Shown here: positions 1-6,085 of the stretch, piece after piece | Position numbering within the stretch: the first letter of the stretch is position 1 | How the letters are laid out: each line of letters opens with the position of its first letter | From: Deltaproteobacteria bacterium | GTDB lineage: Bacteria; SAR324; JACQKK01 | Direction of reading: 5' to 3' | NCBI GenBank assembly: GCA_029858165.1 | Contig: JAOUFO010000021.1 | Location: 1 to 12,589, forward strand | Length of the DNA: 12,589 nt | Notes under the pieces: model-generated | Told to the model about the DNA's origin: nothing | The model's database searches: none | The model's input: the letters and a program-made list of their open reading frames with translations, nothing else | Made by a program: the position numbers and the translations under genes

Positions 1-1830
1 CAGGCCGGGGGTGCGCTCAAAAATGTATTGGTAATATTCATCCACGGTGATTTTTTCTCCCGGACGATAGGGGGAGATAAAATGGTCCCGGATTCCCAAA
101 GAGCCGTCGGTGTCTATCCGCCAGGATAGTTCTATCCAGAATTCATCCTCTTCCCACACCTGACCCGGGTTGGCCTCATAAGTGAATTGAGCCGGTTTGC
201 CGTTTTCTTCCGCGTAGCGGCGCAGCACCGGCTGGCGGAAGGCGATCCAGGTGCCGGAATGGGTTTCGTAGCTGTTTAAATCATGGCGTTCCGAAGCGTG
301 GCCCATGGGCAGCACATAATCGGCAAAATAGGATGTTTCGTTCCAGGTGGGGGATAGATGCACATGGGTTCCCACCAGTTTTTCATCCCGCAGCATTTCC
401 ACCCAGGTAAACCCGTCAGGGTAGGTCCACACCGGATTGAACACCCGGGTGAAATAGGTATCCAGCCTGCCCCGCCCGGCCTTGAGCATGTGGGGCAGAA
501 TCTCGCTCATTTCGTAATGGGAAAGCGGGTATTCATCGGGAAAATGAAGCTCGTTCCAATGGTCGGGGCCGGGGGGGTTGTCAAAAAACGCCGGTTTGAA
601 CTTGCTCCAGGCGCTGGGGCTGGTCCCCCCCGGAGTGCCCACCGAACCGGTGATCACGCTTAAAAACTGCATGGCCCGGGCCACCTGCCATCCCCCCAGG
701 CTGCCCGCCGCCGGTCCCCGCCAGTTGTGGGCCGAAAACCGGCTGCCCGCCTTGGCAATCAGCCGGGCGGCGTTGACGATGGATTCCGGGTCAATGCCGG
801 CCTCCCCGGCGGCAAATTCCGGGGTGTAGGCGGCGTATTCCTGTTTTAATTTTTCCACAAAGGTATCAAAATCCAGGGGGGATTTGGGGTGTTTGGCCTT
901 CAGGTAATCCCGCCAGTTCATCCATTCTTCCATAAACCTGCGGTCATAGGTTCCCTCCTCCAAAATCACCCGCACCATGGCCAGCATCACCGCGGCCTCG
1001 GACCCCGGATAGGTGGGCAGCCAGTGGTCCGCCATGGAGGCGGTGTTGGACAGCCTGGGGTCCATCACAATCAGTTTGGCCCCATCCATCATCCCTTCCA
1101 TGATGCGCTGGGCGTGGGGGTTAAAGTAATGGCCGGTTTCCAGATGGGCGCTGACCAGCAAAATCACCTTGGCGTTGGCAAAATCGGGGGAGGGGCGGTC
1201 GTAACCGTGCCACAGGGCATACCCCAGCCGGGCGCCGGCGGAGCAGATGTTGGTGTGGCTGTTGTGACCGTCCACCCCCCAGGCCTTCAGCACCCGTTCG
1301 GCGTACCCTTCATGGCCTGGTCGGCCCACATGATACACCACTTCGTTGTGCCGTTTTTCCTGCAAGGCGGCGCGCACTTTGGCGGCGATTTCATCCAGGG
1401 CGGTATCCCAGGTGATGGGTTCCCATTCTCCCCCGCCCCTGGCGCCCTTGCGCTTCAAGGGGGTCAGGATGCGCTCCGGGTCGTTGATCTGGTTGATGGT
1501 GGCCGGACCCTTGGCGCAGTTTCTGCCGCGGGAGGCTGGATGCTCCGGGTTGCCCTCAAACCGCTGGACCTTGCCGGTTTCTTTGTCTATAAAGGCCAAC
1601 AGCCCGCAGGCCGATTCACAGTTGAAACAGGTGGTGGGGATGATATGAAAATTCCGCTTTTTGCGGCGGGGCCAGGCCGCCGCATCGTTTTCCTCCCAGT
1701 TTTTCCATTGGTCACGGGGGGGGTGGGATTGCAAAGCTCCGCCTCCCCGGGGAGAGGTGGTCTCGTGGTCCACCTTGGGGATCAGCTTCAGGGCCTCAGC
1801 GGTTTTTTCTATCCAGGACTTTCCAGCCAT
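1..1830 (-). CDS. soeA: SoeA-like molybdopterin oxidoreductase catalytic subunit (3' end outside window)
   Basis: This is a member of the DMSO-reductase family of bis-MGD molybdoenzymes. It is probably the catalytic subunit of a cytoplasmic sulfite-oxidising complex (SoeABC type), taking sulfite to sulfate. The frame is open from the ATG at 1830 to the window edge, giving 610 residues; the family usually runs well past 900. An N-terminal [4Fe-4S] site is formed by Cys68, Cys71, Cys75 and Cys105 (CFNCESAC, then GRNCAKGPA). Cys196, in HTNICSAGA, sits where the Mo-ligand cysteine is expected. No twin-arginine signal peptide is present, so the protein should stay in the cytoplasm, unlike PsrA or PhsA. 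It lies 106 bp after the fused electron-transfer and membrane subunit and is presumably co-transcribed with it. A GAAGAG about 7 bases before the ATG is a weak ribosome site. Polysulfide or thiosulfate reductase activity cannot be excluded from sequence alone; the sulfur-oxidation context favours Soe. Confidence 0.85.
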   Translation of the reverse strand, partial: MAGKSWIEKTAEALKLIPKVDHETTSPRGGGALQSHPPRDQWKNWEENDAAAWPRRKKRNFHIIPTTCFNCESACGLLAFIDKETGKVQRFEGNPEHPASRGRNCAKGPATINQINDPERILTPLKRKGARGGGEWEPITWDTALDEIAAKVRAALQEKRHNEVVYHVGRPGHEGYAERVLKAWGVDGHNSHTNICSAGARLGYALWHGYDRPSPDFANAKVILLVSAHLETGHYFNPHAQRIMEGMMDGAKLIVMDPRLSNTASMADHWLPTYPGSEAAVMLAMVRVILEEGTYDRRFMEEWMNWRDYLKAKHPKSPLDFDTFVEKLKQEYAAYTPEFAAGEAGIDPESIVNAARLIAKAGSRFSAHNWRGPAAGSLGGWQVARAMQFLSVITGSVGTPGGTSPSAWSKFKPAFFDNPPGPDHWNELHFPDEYPLSHYEMSEILPHMLKAGRGRLDTYFTRVFNPVWTYPDGFTWVEMLRDEKLVGTHVHLSPTWNETSYFADYVLPMGHASERHDLNSYETHSGTWIAFRQPVLRRYAEENGKPAQFTYEANPGQVWEEDEFWIELSWRIDTDGSLGIRDHFISPYRPGEKITVDEYYQYIFERTPGL

Positions 1831-1936
1831 AGGGCGTCTCTTCGGGTCAGGATGAACCAACACTGCACGGGAACGGATGGCCTTTTGACCTCCGCAAGGG
1901 GCCGGGGACCGTCCCGCAAATTTATCAAATTGTTGT

Positions 1937-3541
1937 TTACTTCAACGGAATCAGTTGAGGGGCACGCACCCAGATGTGCTCCAGCACCAGGCCGAACATC
2001 AGCACCAGACCCGCGGCGGCCAGCAGGGACGAAACCCCACCCCCCATAGACAACAGCCCCAGAGGCAGCAGATTCCCCCCGATGACCGCCCCCCAGAAAT
2101 GGGGGGCAAACCGGCCTGCCAGAATCATATGGGCCGCCAGCGCCCCATCCCCGGAAGAATGGGTCAGGCTGAATTCCACCAGCAGCAGAGCCAAATGGAC
2201 CCCGATGGCGACCGACAGGGTTTGGGTGACCATTTGCACCCCGACGCTATCCAACCCGCCCCACCCGGCCAGCCCCGCGCAATGGCCCACAATCAGCACC
2301 GCGGCGGAACCCATCATCACGCTTTGCACCAGCATGTGAAACGGCAAGGCGGGGCTTTGCCAAAAATCCCGCCCTTTGGCCTGGGCAAACAAGAAAGCGG
2401 TGTAGGTGGCGGCCAACACTCCAAACACCACCAGTCCCCAGCGCACCACTTCCCCCCCCGCAGGCAGCCCCCCCAGGATATCCACCCCCCACAAGGTCAG
2501 CAGACCGCCGGTGACGGCCATGATGTACCCCCCCCGCATCAGCCAGGAATTCCATTGGGGCCTTAGCATCACATACAGAAACCGCTGGGGTTGGTCCAGG
2601 TCCTTCACCAACAGCAGGGCAGTGGCCACCAGCATCAACATGGAAACCCCCAGCACCGACAATTCCAGGGCCGGGGTCAGGGACAACCGCCCCAGCAAAC
2701 TGAGCAGCAACGGGCTGATCAACAACCCGGCGGCAATGGATTTGGTCCACAGATACCCCGATACCTCCCACCCCCACAGCACCCCTTTCTGGGGAGCATC
2801 ATAGGCCCGCCGCACACGAGGACCGGGGGAATCCCCCTTGGGAGCCGGACGGCCTCCGTTTAACAGGGCCAGCAGCCGCTCCGGGTTGGTGGTGGAGGCT
2901 TTTTCCTGCGCGTATTTGGCAAAATGGCCCACCCCCTGGGATTGCTCGGCCCACAGGTAACTGCTGCCGGGGGGGGCCTGGGTGGGGGTCAGGGCGGCTT
3001 CATCCCCGCCGATATAAAACAGTTTGGGTTTGGTGCCTTTTTCCGGCTTGCGCACGGTTACCTGCTGGCGGCTTAGCAATTGGGATATTTTGGCGGCCGG
3101 GTTGTCCATATCCCCCGAGATGATGGCCTGCTCCGGGCATACCACCACGCAGGCAGGCTCCATGCCGGTATCCACCCGGTGGGCGCAGTAGTTGCACTTG
3201 GCGGCGGTTTCGGTTTTGGGGTCAATGTACAGGGCATCGTAGGGGCAGGCCTGCATGCAGGATTTGCAACCGATACACCGTTGGTTGTCAAAATCCACAA
3301 TGCCGTCTTTGCGGGTGTACAGGGCGGCCACCGGGCAGATGGCCACGCAGGGGGCGTTGTCGCAGTGGTTGCAGCGGGTCACGCTGAATATCCGGCGGGT
3401 GTTGGGGTATTCCCCTTTTTCTATGTACTTCACCCAGGTGCGGTTGACCCCCACCGCCACATCATGTTCCGATTTGCAGGCGACCGTGCAGGCATGGCAG
3501 CCGATGCACTTGCGGTTGTCTATGATGAATCCGTAATTCAT
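1937..3541 (-). CDS. Fused four-cluster ferredoxin / NrfD-PsrC-like quinone-interacting membrane subunit (SoeB-SoeC-like fusion)
   Basis: This 534-residue protein joins two subunits that are normally separate in SoeABC or PsrABC complexes. Residues 1-140 carry four [4Fe-4S] motifs: Cys12/15/18/22, 57/60/65/69, 89/92/95/99 and 116/119/131/135, as in DmsB/PsrB/SoeB. Residues 150-255 are a polar linker. Residues 256-534 are hydrophobic with about eight predicted membrane spans. They include the NrfD/PsrC-type stretch DLDQPQRFLYVMLRP (313-328) and a terminal HIWVRAPQLIPL. The likely role is to pass electrons from the Mo subunit encoded immediately downstream to the quinone pool. The ATG at 3541 is chosen because the first cysteine motif follows directly, as usual for the family. 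An AAGGAG lies upstream, but its 12-base spacing is long. Upstream extension to 3751 would add sequence that resembles nothing in the family. I see no frameshift at the junction, so the fusion looks genuine. Confidence 0.88.
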   Translation of the reverse strand: MNYGFIIDNRKCIGCHACTVACKSEHDVAVGVNRTWVKYIEKGEYPNTRRIFSVTRCNHCDNAPCVAICPVAALYTRKDGIVDFDNQRCIGCKSCMQACPYDALYIDPKTETAAKCNYCAHRVDTGMEPACVVVCPEQAIISGDMDNPAAKISQLLSRQQVTVRKPEKGTKPKLFYIGGDEAALTPTQAPPGSSYLWAEQSQGVGHFAKYAQEKASTTNPERLLALLNGGRPAPKGDSPGPRVRRAYDAPQKGVLWGWEVSGYLWTKSIAAGLLISPLLLSLLGRLSLTPALELSVLGVSMLMLVATALLLVKDLDQPQRFLYVMLRPQWNSWLMRGGYIMAVTGGLLTLWGVDILGGLPAGGEVVRWGLVVFGVLAATYTAFLFAQAKGRDFWQSPALPFHMLVQSVMMGSAAVLIVGHCAGLAGWGGLDSVGVQMVTQTLSVAIGVHLALLLVEFSLTHSSGDGALAAHMILAGRFAPHFWGAVIGGNLLPLGLLSMGGGVSSLLAAAGLVLMFGLVLEHIWVRAPQLIPLK

Positions 3542-3611
3542 GGCGGGGAAACGCTCCTTGTGGATGAAAACCGAAGAGCTTGAAACAAGCCCCCCTGATC
3601 GCCGTCGGAAA

Positions 3612-3648
3612 CGCTTAAAACACCCCTCCCAGGAATTTGTTTTAAACG
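3612..3648. promoter_or_regulatory. Operator-like inverted repeat upstream of the Soe-like genes
   Basis: An 11-base arm, CGCTTAAAACA (3612-3622), is matched by TGTTTTAAACG (3638-3648). Ten of 11 positions are complementary, with 15 bases between the arms and 26 bases centre to centre. It lies 71-107 bases before the ATG of the fused ferredoxin/membrane subunit, in the only large gap of the cluster, so a transcription-factor site is plausible. The AT-rich arms and long spacer argue against a terminator. Which regulator would bind is unknown; ArsR-type repressors control sHdr and Sox genes in other bacteria. I found no convincing -35/-10 pair nearby. Confidence 0.35.
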
Positions 3649-3737
3649 ACAATGGAAAAATTAAATGCTTTGTAAGGGCCGTCACTTCACGGTGGATTGC
3701 GGACTGCCGTCTTTCGTCAACCCCCCGCCCTGCGGGC

Positions 3738-3765
3738 GCCCCCCTCCCCACACTGGGAGGGGGGC
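3738..3765. repeat. Perfect GC-rich hairpin in the intergenic region
   Basis: Two 11-base arms, GCCCCCCTCCC (3738-3748) and GGGAGGGGGGC (3755-3765), are perfectly complementary around a 6-base loop. No T-run follows on either strand, so it is not a classical intrinsic terminator. It resembles the second hairpin at 3860-3881 and probably belongs to the same dispersed palindromic repeat type. It lies in the leader of the Soe-like genes and could slow transcription or affect leader structure. Confidence 0.5.
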
Positions 3766-3840
3766 TAAACCCCTCTATATTTCAAAGGATTCAACAAACA
3801 TTCACGCCGTAAAAAAACATGCCGGATGGCCGACAACCAA

Positions 3841-3919
3841 CCAAAAAGGCACGTCCCATCCCCTCCCTGGTTGGGGAGGGGTGCCTGCCGACAGGCAGGC
3901 GGGGAGAGGGGCTTTTTGG
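3841..3919. repeat. Compound palindromic repeat, possible terminator of the upstream sulfur-oxidation operon
   Basis: Three nested or adjacent inverted repeats occupy about 80 bp. CCAAAAAG (3841-3848) pairs with CTTTTTGG (3912-3919). CCCCTCCC (3860-3867) pairs with GGGAGGGG (3874-3881). GCCTGC (3883-3888) pairs with GCAGGC (3895-3900). On the minus strand this block follows the sHdrC1-like stop codon and ends in CCTTTTTGG, so it could terminate that transcript. The T-run lies inside the outer arm rather than directly after a stem, so the terminator role is uncertain. The architecture looks like a REP- or MITE-like dispersed element. Confidence 0.4.
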
Positions 3920-4025
3920 CCGGGCTGGTGCCTTTCTTTAGGGGGCCCTGTCCAGCACCAGCACCGGCCCCGCTTGTCGGCTTGCGCCTCCATGCGGCGT
4001 TAGCCGGGCTGGTGCCTTTCTTTAG
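3919..4025. repeat. Pair of identical 23-bp direct repeats bracketing the end of the sHdrC1-like gene
   Basis: The 23-base sequence beginning GCCGGGCTGGTGCC and ending TTTCTTTAG occurs at 3919-3941 and again, unchanged, at 4003-4025. The start-to-start distance is 84 bases. The second copy contains the stop codon of the sHdrC1-like gene (4022-4024). Between the copies, 3955-3969 (GCACCAGCACCGGCC) is nearly complementary to the first copy, so it can fold back on it in a 13-bp stem with a small bulge. The identity is exact but does not extend past 23 bases on either side. Confidence 0.7.
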
Positions 4026-4747
4026 CGGTATTCTTCCAGCACTTCCAGTTCATCCATTTCGTAGCCGTGGTCATCCAACACCTCTTCCATCAACTCCGCC
4101 AGAATCATAAACAAACCTTCATCCAGGTTTTCTATCAGGTCCAGGTTGCCGGTCATTTTCCAGATAAGGAACAGTTCCACCTGGGTTTCCACGCTCACAT
4201 CCCAGGCCAGAGAGGTGGTGTGGAGGGTTTCCGGGGGGATGGCCCGCCGCCAGGTGTTGAGGTTGTGGGAAACCGCCGCCACATCCGGCCCCCAATCCGG
4301 AAAGAAATCCGGCTGAAGCATATCGGGAGAAACCTGGGTGCCGGTGGACATCACCTTGTAAATGATGCGGCTGTAAGCCCGCAGGGCATCCTTGGCGGTT
4401 TGCAGCCCGTTTTTGACCGCCACTTCCCGCATGATGGTGATGATCCCCCCCGGATTGTTTTGGCGGGGGCAGCGGGTGCACGAAAAACACTGGGAGCAAT
4501 CCCAGATGGAATCGTTGAGCAGTTCATAAAAGGTATCCACATCCTCCCGGGCCATCACCTGGGCATACACCCGGGGGCTGAATTCGTAAAACCGGGCGGA
4601 TGGACAACTGGCCACGCAGATTCCGCATTCGTAGCAGCCATACAGGGTGGTGTGCCACCGCATGTCGTCGGTCACCTGCTTAAACAGATTTTCCTTGGTC
4701 GCGGAATCCACATCCTGGTATTTCGCGTCTGCGTATATGGAAGTCAT
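4022..4747 (-). CDS. sHdrC1-like dicluster [4Fe-4S] protein
   Basis: This 241-residue protein resembles HdrC of heterodisulfide reductase, most closely the sHdrC1 type of sulfur-oxidising bacteria. Two [4Fe-4S] motifs are visible: Cys38/41/44/48 (CYECGICVASCP) and Cys84/87/90/93 (CSQCFSCTRCP). The following helical region contains STGTQVSPDML, a stretch I associate with sHdrC1, and the C-terminus is strongly acidic. HdrC proteins pass electrons between an HdrA flavoprotein and an HdrB CCG-domain protein. Neither partner follows here: the gene is the last of its operon and is succeeded by repeats. An AAAGG precedes the ATG, and only 9 bases separate it from the thioredoxin-like gene upstream. 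Its partner could be the DsrK/HdrD-like protein encoded at 8064-9341, but this is inference. Confidence 0.82.
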   Translation of the reverse strand: MTSIYADAKYQDVDSATKENLFKQVTDDMRWHTTLYGCYECGICVASCPSARFYEFSPRVYAQVMAREDVDTFYELLNDSIWDCSQCFSCTRCPRQNNPGGIITIMREVAVKNGLQTAKDALRAYSRIIYKVMSTGTQVSPDMLQPDFFPDWGPDVAAVSHNLNTWRRAIPPETLHTTSLAWDVSVETQVELFLIWKMTGNLDLIENLDEGLFMILAELMEEVLDDHGYEMDELEVLEEYR

Positions 4748-4756
4748 GGTCTGCCT

Positions 4757-5050
4757 TTAAGGATTAAGGATTTTTTGTAAGGTCTGTTCCAATTGTCCGG
4801 CGGCGGGGGCGCCGATGATTCTTTCCACCTCCACCCCCTCCACAAAAAGGAGGATGGTGGGGATGGTTTTGATGCCCTGGGCAAAGGCTTCATCCAGGCC
4901 CGGTTTGGTTTCCAGGCTGATGGTTTTCAGTTCAAACCGCCCTTTGAAGGCTTCATGCAGTTCCCAGGCGGATTTCACCACCGGGCCGCACCCCGCACAG
5001 GCGGGATGGGTAAACAGCCGCAGAAGAACACTGGCCGGCCCCTCCTTCAT
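4757..5050 (-). CDS. Small thioredoxin-like protein, paired with the second LbpA
   Basis: This 97-residue single-domain thioredoxin-fold protein has the redox motif CAGC (Cys18, Cys21), preceded by LFTHPA, and a cis-proline segment TIPTILLF near residue 63. No signal peptide is present, so it should act in the cytoplasm. A probable role is reduction or exchange of thiols or persulfides on the lipoate-binding protein encoded 70 bp upstream. Thioredoxin genes are known members of sHdr-lbpA clusters. The ATG at 5050 is preferred over a TTG at 5131, because the extra 27 residues are Gly/Pro-rich and unlike the fold. Its own ribosome site is weak (GGGAAAAAAG). It is a paralogue of the protein at 10144-10434, sharing the pattern FTHPxCxGCG. 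Confidence 0.8.
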   Translation of the reverse strand: MKEGPASVLLRLFTHPACAGCGPVVKSAWELHEAFKGRFELKTISLETKPGLDEAFAQGIKTIPTILLFVEGVEVERIIGAPAAGQLEQTLQKILNP

Positions 5051-5120
5051 CGCTTTTTTCCCATCCCCCCCTTGTACACCCCAGAAAATTCCTGGTGGCC
5101 CGCCGGGCGGTTCCTTCCGG

Positions 5121-5582
5121 TTACCCTTCAAACCCTTCGCAATGAATGCAGCCGGAAACCTGTTTATCGGCCATATAGGCTTTGTAATGGGTCAACACCT
5201 CAGCCCCTTTGACCAGGGAGCCTTTGTCCTCATCCAGGCTGGACGGCTTGATGCGCACAATCCATCCCTGTTTGTAAGGGCTTTTGTTCAGCAGGGTGGG
5301 GGTGGATTCGGCGGCGGGATTGGTTTCCAGGATATCCCCGGTAAAGGGGGATTTCACCGGCCCCACCCATTTGCCCGATTCCACCGTGGCCAGGCTTTTG
5401 CCTTTTTTCACCGCCTTGCCGGCAGGTTGCAGCTTGCAGTGAATCAGTGATCCGGCCAGGGTCTGGGCCACATCGGTCAAACCGATGCGAAAAGAACCAT
5501 CCCCCATATCCTGGGCCCACACGTTGTTTTCCAGGCTGTAATACAGATCATCGGGAAACAGACAATTGTTCAGTTCAGCCAT
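5121..5582 (-). CDS. lbpA: Lipoate-binding protein LbpA (GcvH-like), second copy in the operon
   Basis: This 153-residue protein is related to the H protein of glycine cleavage but sits in a sulfur-oxidation cluster with no glycine-cleavage genes. In sHdr systems LbpA carries sulfur on its lipoyl arm while sHdr oxidises it. Lys71 in ATVESGKWVGPVKSP aligns with the lipoyl-lysine of GcvH (ES-x-K). The start DDLYYSLENNVWAQ and the segment IGLTDVAQTLAG are typical of the family fold. The C-terminus ends in CIHCEGFEG, a CxxC pair not found in GcvH. A GGGAG lies 5 bases before the ATG. The lipoate ligase that presumably modifies it is two genes upstream (6086-7180), and a thioredoxin-like gene follows. 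A second, more divergent copy lies at 10431-10946. Confidence 0.9.
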   Translation of the reverse strand: MAELNNCLFPDDLYYSLENNVWAQDMGDGSFRIGLTDVAQTLAGSLIHCKLQPAGKAVKKGKSLATVESGKWVGPVKSPFTGDILETNPAAESTPTLLNKSPYKQGWIVRIKPSSLDEDKGSLVKGAEVLTHYKAYMADKQVSGCIHCEGFEG

Positions 5583-5623
5583 TTTTCTCCCTATTTGTTT
5601 GGAATCAAATAATGATTGGTGAA

Positions 5624-5645
5624 CCCCCCCTAAAAACAGGGGGGG
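5624..5645. repeat. Intercistronic C7/G7 hairpin between the DsrE3-like and LbpA genes
   Basis: CCCCCCCT (5624-5631) and AGGGGGGG (5638-5645) form a perfect 8-bp stem with a 6-base loop in the 74-bp gap between two genes of the operon. No T-run follows on the minus strand, so it is more likely an mRNA-stability or processing element than a terminator. Confidence 0.4.
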
Positions 5646-5656
5646 CCATGACCGGG

Positions 5657-6031
5657 TCAGTAAGTCAGCACCACATCCGCCTGCATGGCCTGCTCCATCA
5701 TCCAGGCCGCACCCACCACCCCGTCGCACTCTTCAATCAGGTCGTCTTCCGTCATGTTGTGCAATTGCAGAGCGGCGGAACAGACATAAAATTCCACCCC
5801 GGCCTCTTTGGCCTCCCGGATGAAATCAATGATCAGTTTGCCCCCCTCTTTGGCCATCAGGGTTTCCGGCACCCCTTTTTTCATCAGCAACACCCCGTTG
5901 ATCTGGAACACCACCTTGGCTTCGTGATCCATGGCCATGGCCACGGTGGCCATGTAAAACGGGGTGGCGCACCGCTCGGGGGTTTCGGATCCGTGGGTGA
6001 CAAATACAAACAGGTTTCCATCATCAGACAT
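5657..6031 (-). CDS. DsrE-family sulfur carrier (DsrE3-like)
   Basis: This 124-residue protein has the DsrE/DsrF-like alpha/beta fold: a start of FVFVTHGSETPE, then a central strand-turn FYVCSAALQLHNM with Cys84 at the position of the persulfide-carrying cysteine of the family. Cys21 and Cys102 are further cysteines. DsrE-family proteins pass sulfane sulfur as cysteine persulfide, commonly to or from TusA. In sHdr-encoding organisms a DsrE3 together with TusA and often a DsrE2 form such a relay. Its size and single-domain form fit DsrE3 better than the DsrEFH hexamer subunits, and no dsrF or dsrH is present. GGAGAG lies about 8 bases before the ATG. The gene is 54 bases downstream of the lipoate ligase. 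Confidence 0.82.
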   Translation of the reverse strand: MSDDGNLFVFVTHGSETPERCATPFYMATVAMAMDHEAKVVFQINGVLLMKKGVPETLMAKEGGKLIIDFIREAKEAGVEFYVCSAALQLHNMTEDDLIEECDGVVGAAWMMEQAMQADVVLTY

Positions 6032-6085
6032 GGTGATCTCTCTCCAAAAAGAAAAGGTGAAGGGTTAAACAATCCGACCCGGCCA

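Larger units (their letters stand above)
3542..4021. other. 480-bp intergenic region separating the Hdr-like operon from the Soe-like genes
   Basis: This is the only gap of more than 120 bases in the cluster. From high to low coordinates it holds the 23-bp direct repeats, a compound palindromic repeat with a possible terminator, a second GC-rich hairpin and an operator-like inverted repeat. No open frame in it looks like a real gene: the candidates are short, rich in Pro, Gly and His, and built from the repeats. It most likely ends the first transcription unit and carries the promoter for the fused ferredoxin/membrane subunit and SoeA-like genes, though no promoter box stands out. Confidence 0.6.

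Noticed and set aside
889..2049. Long plus-strand open frame (386 codons) opposite the molybdoenzyme
   Set aside because: Its translation is dominated by Gly, His, Pro and Gln with no domain, and it lies opposite a well-supported conserved gene on the minus strand. It is a reading-frame shadow of GC-rich coding DNA.
1955..2566. Plus-strand open frame rich in Gln, His and Pro
   Set aside because: It mirrors the hydrophobic membrane domain coded on the other strand and has no recognisable motif.
3542..4021. CRISPR array or small RNA gene in the large gap
   Set aside because: Only two copies of one 23-bp repeat with unequal surroundings are present, there are no regular spacers, and no promoter-terminator pair frames an RNA.
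5050..5131. Extended N-terminus for the thioredoxin-like gene from a TTG at 5131
   Set aside because: The added residues are Gly/Pro-rich, overlap the LbpA stop and do not match the fold or the paralogue, which starts just before the first strand.
5121..5582. Genuine glycine cleavage H protein
   Set aside because: No gcvT or gcvP is present. The neighbours are sulfur-carrier and Hdr-like genes, and both copies have a CxxC tail, so LbpA is the better reading.
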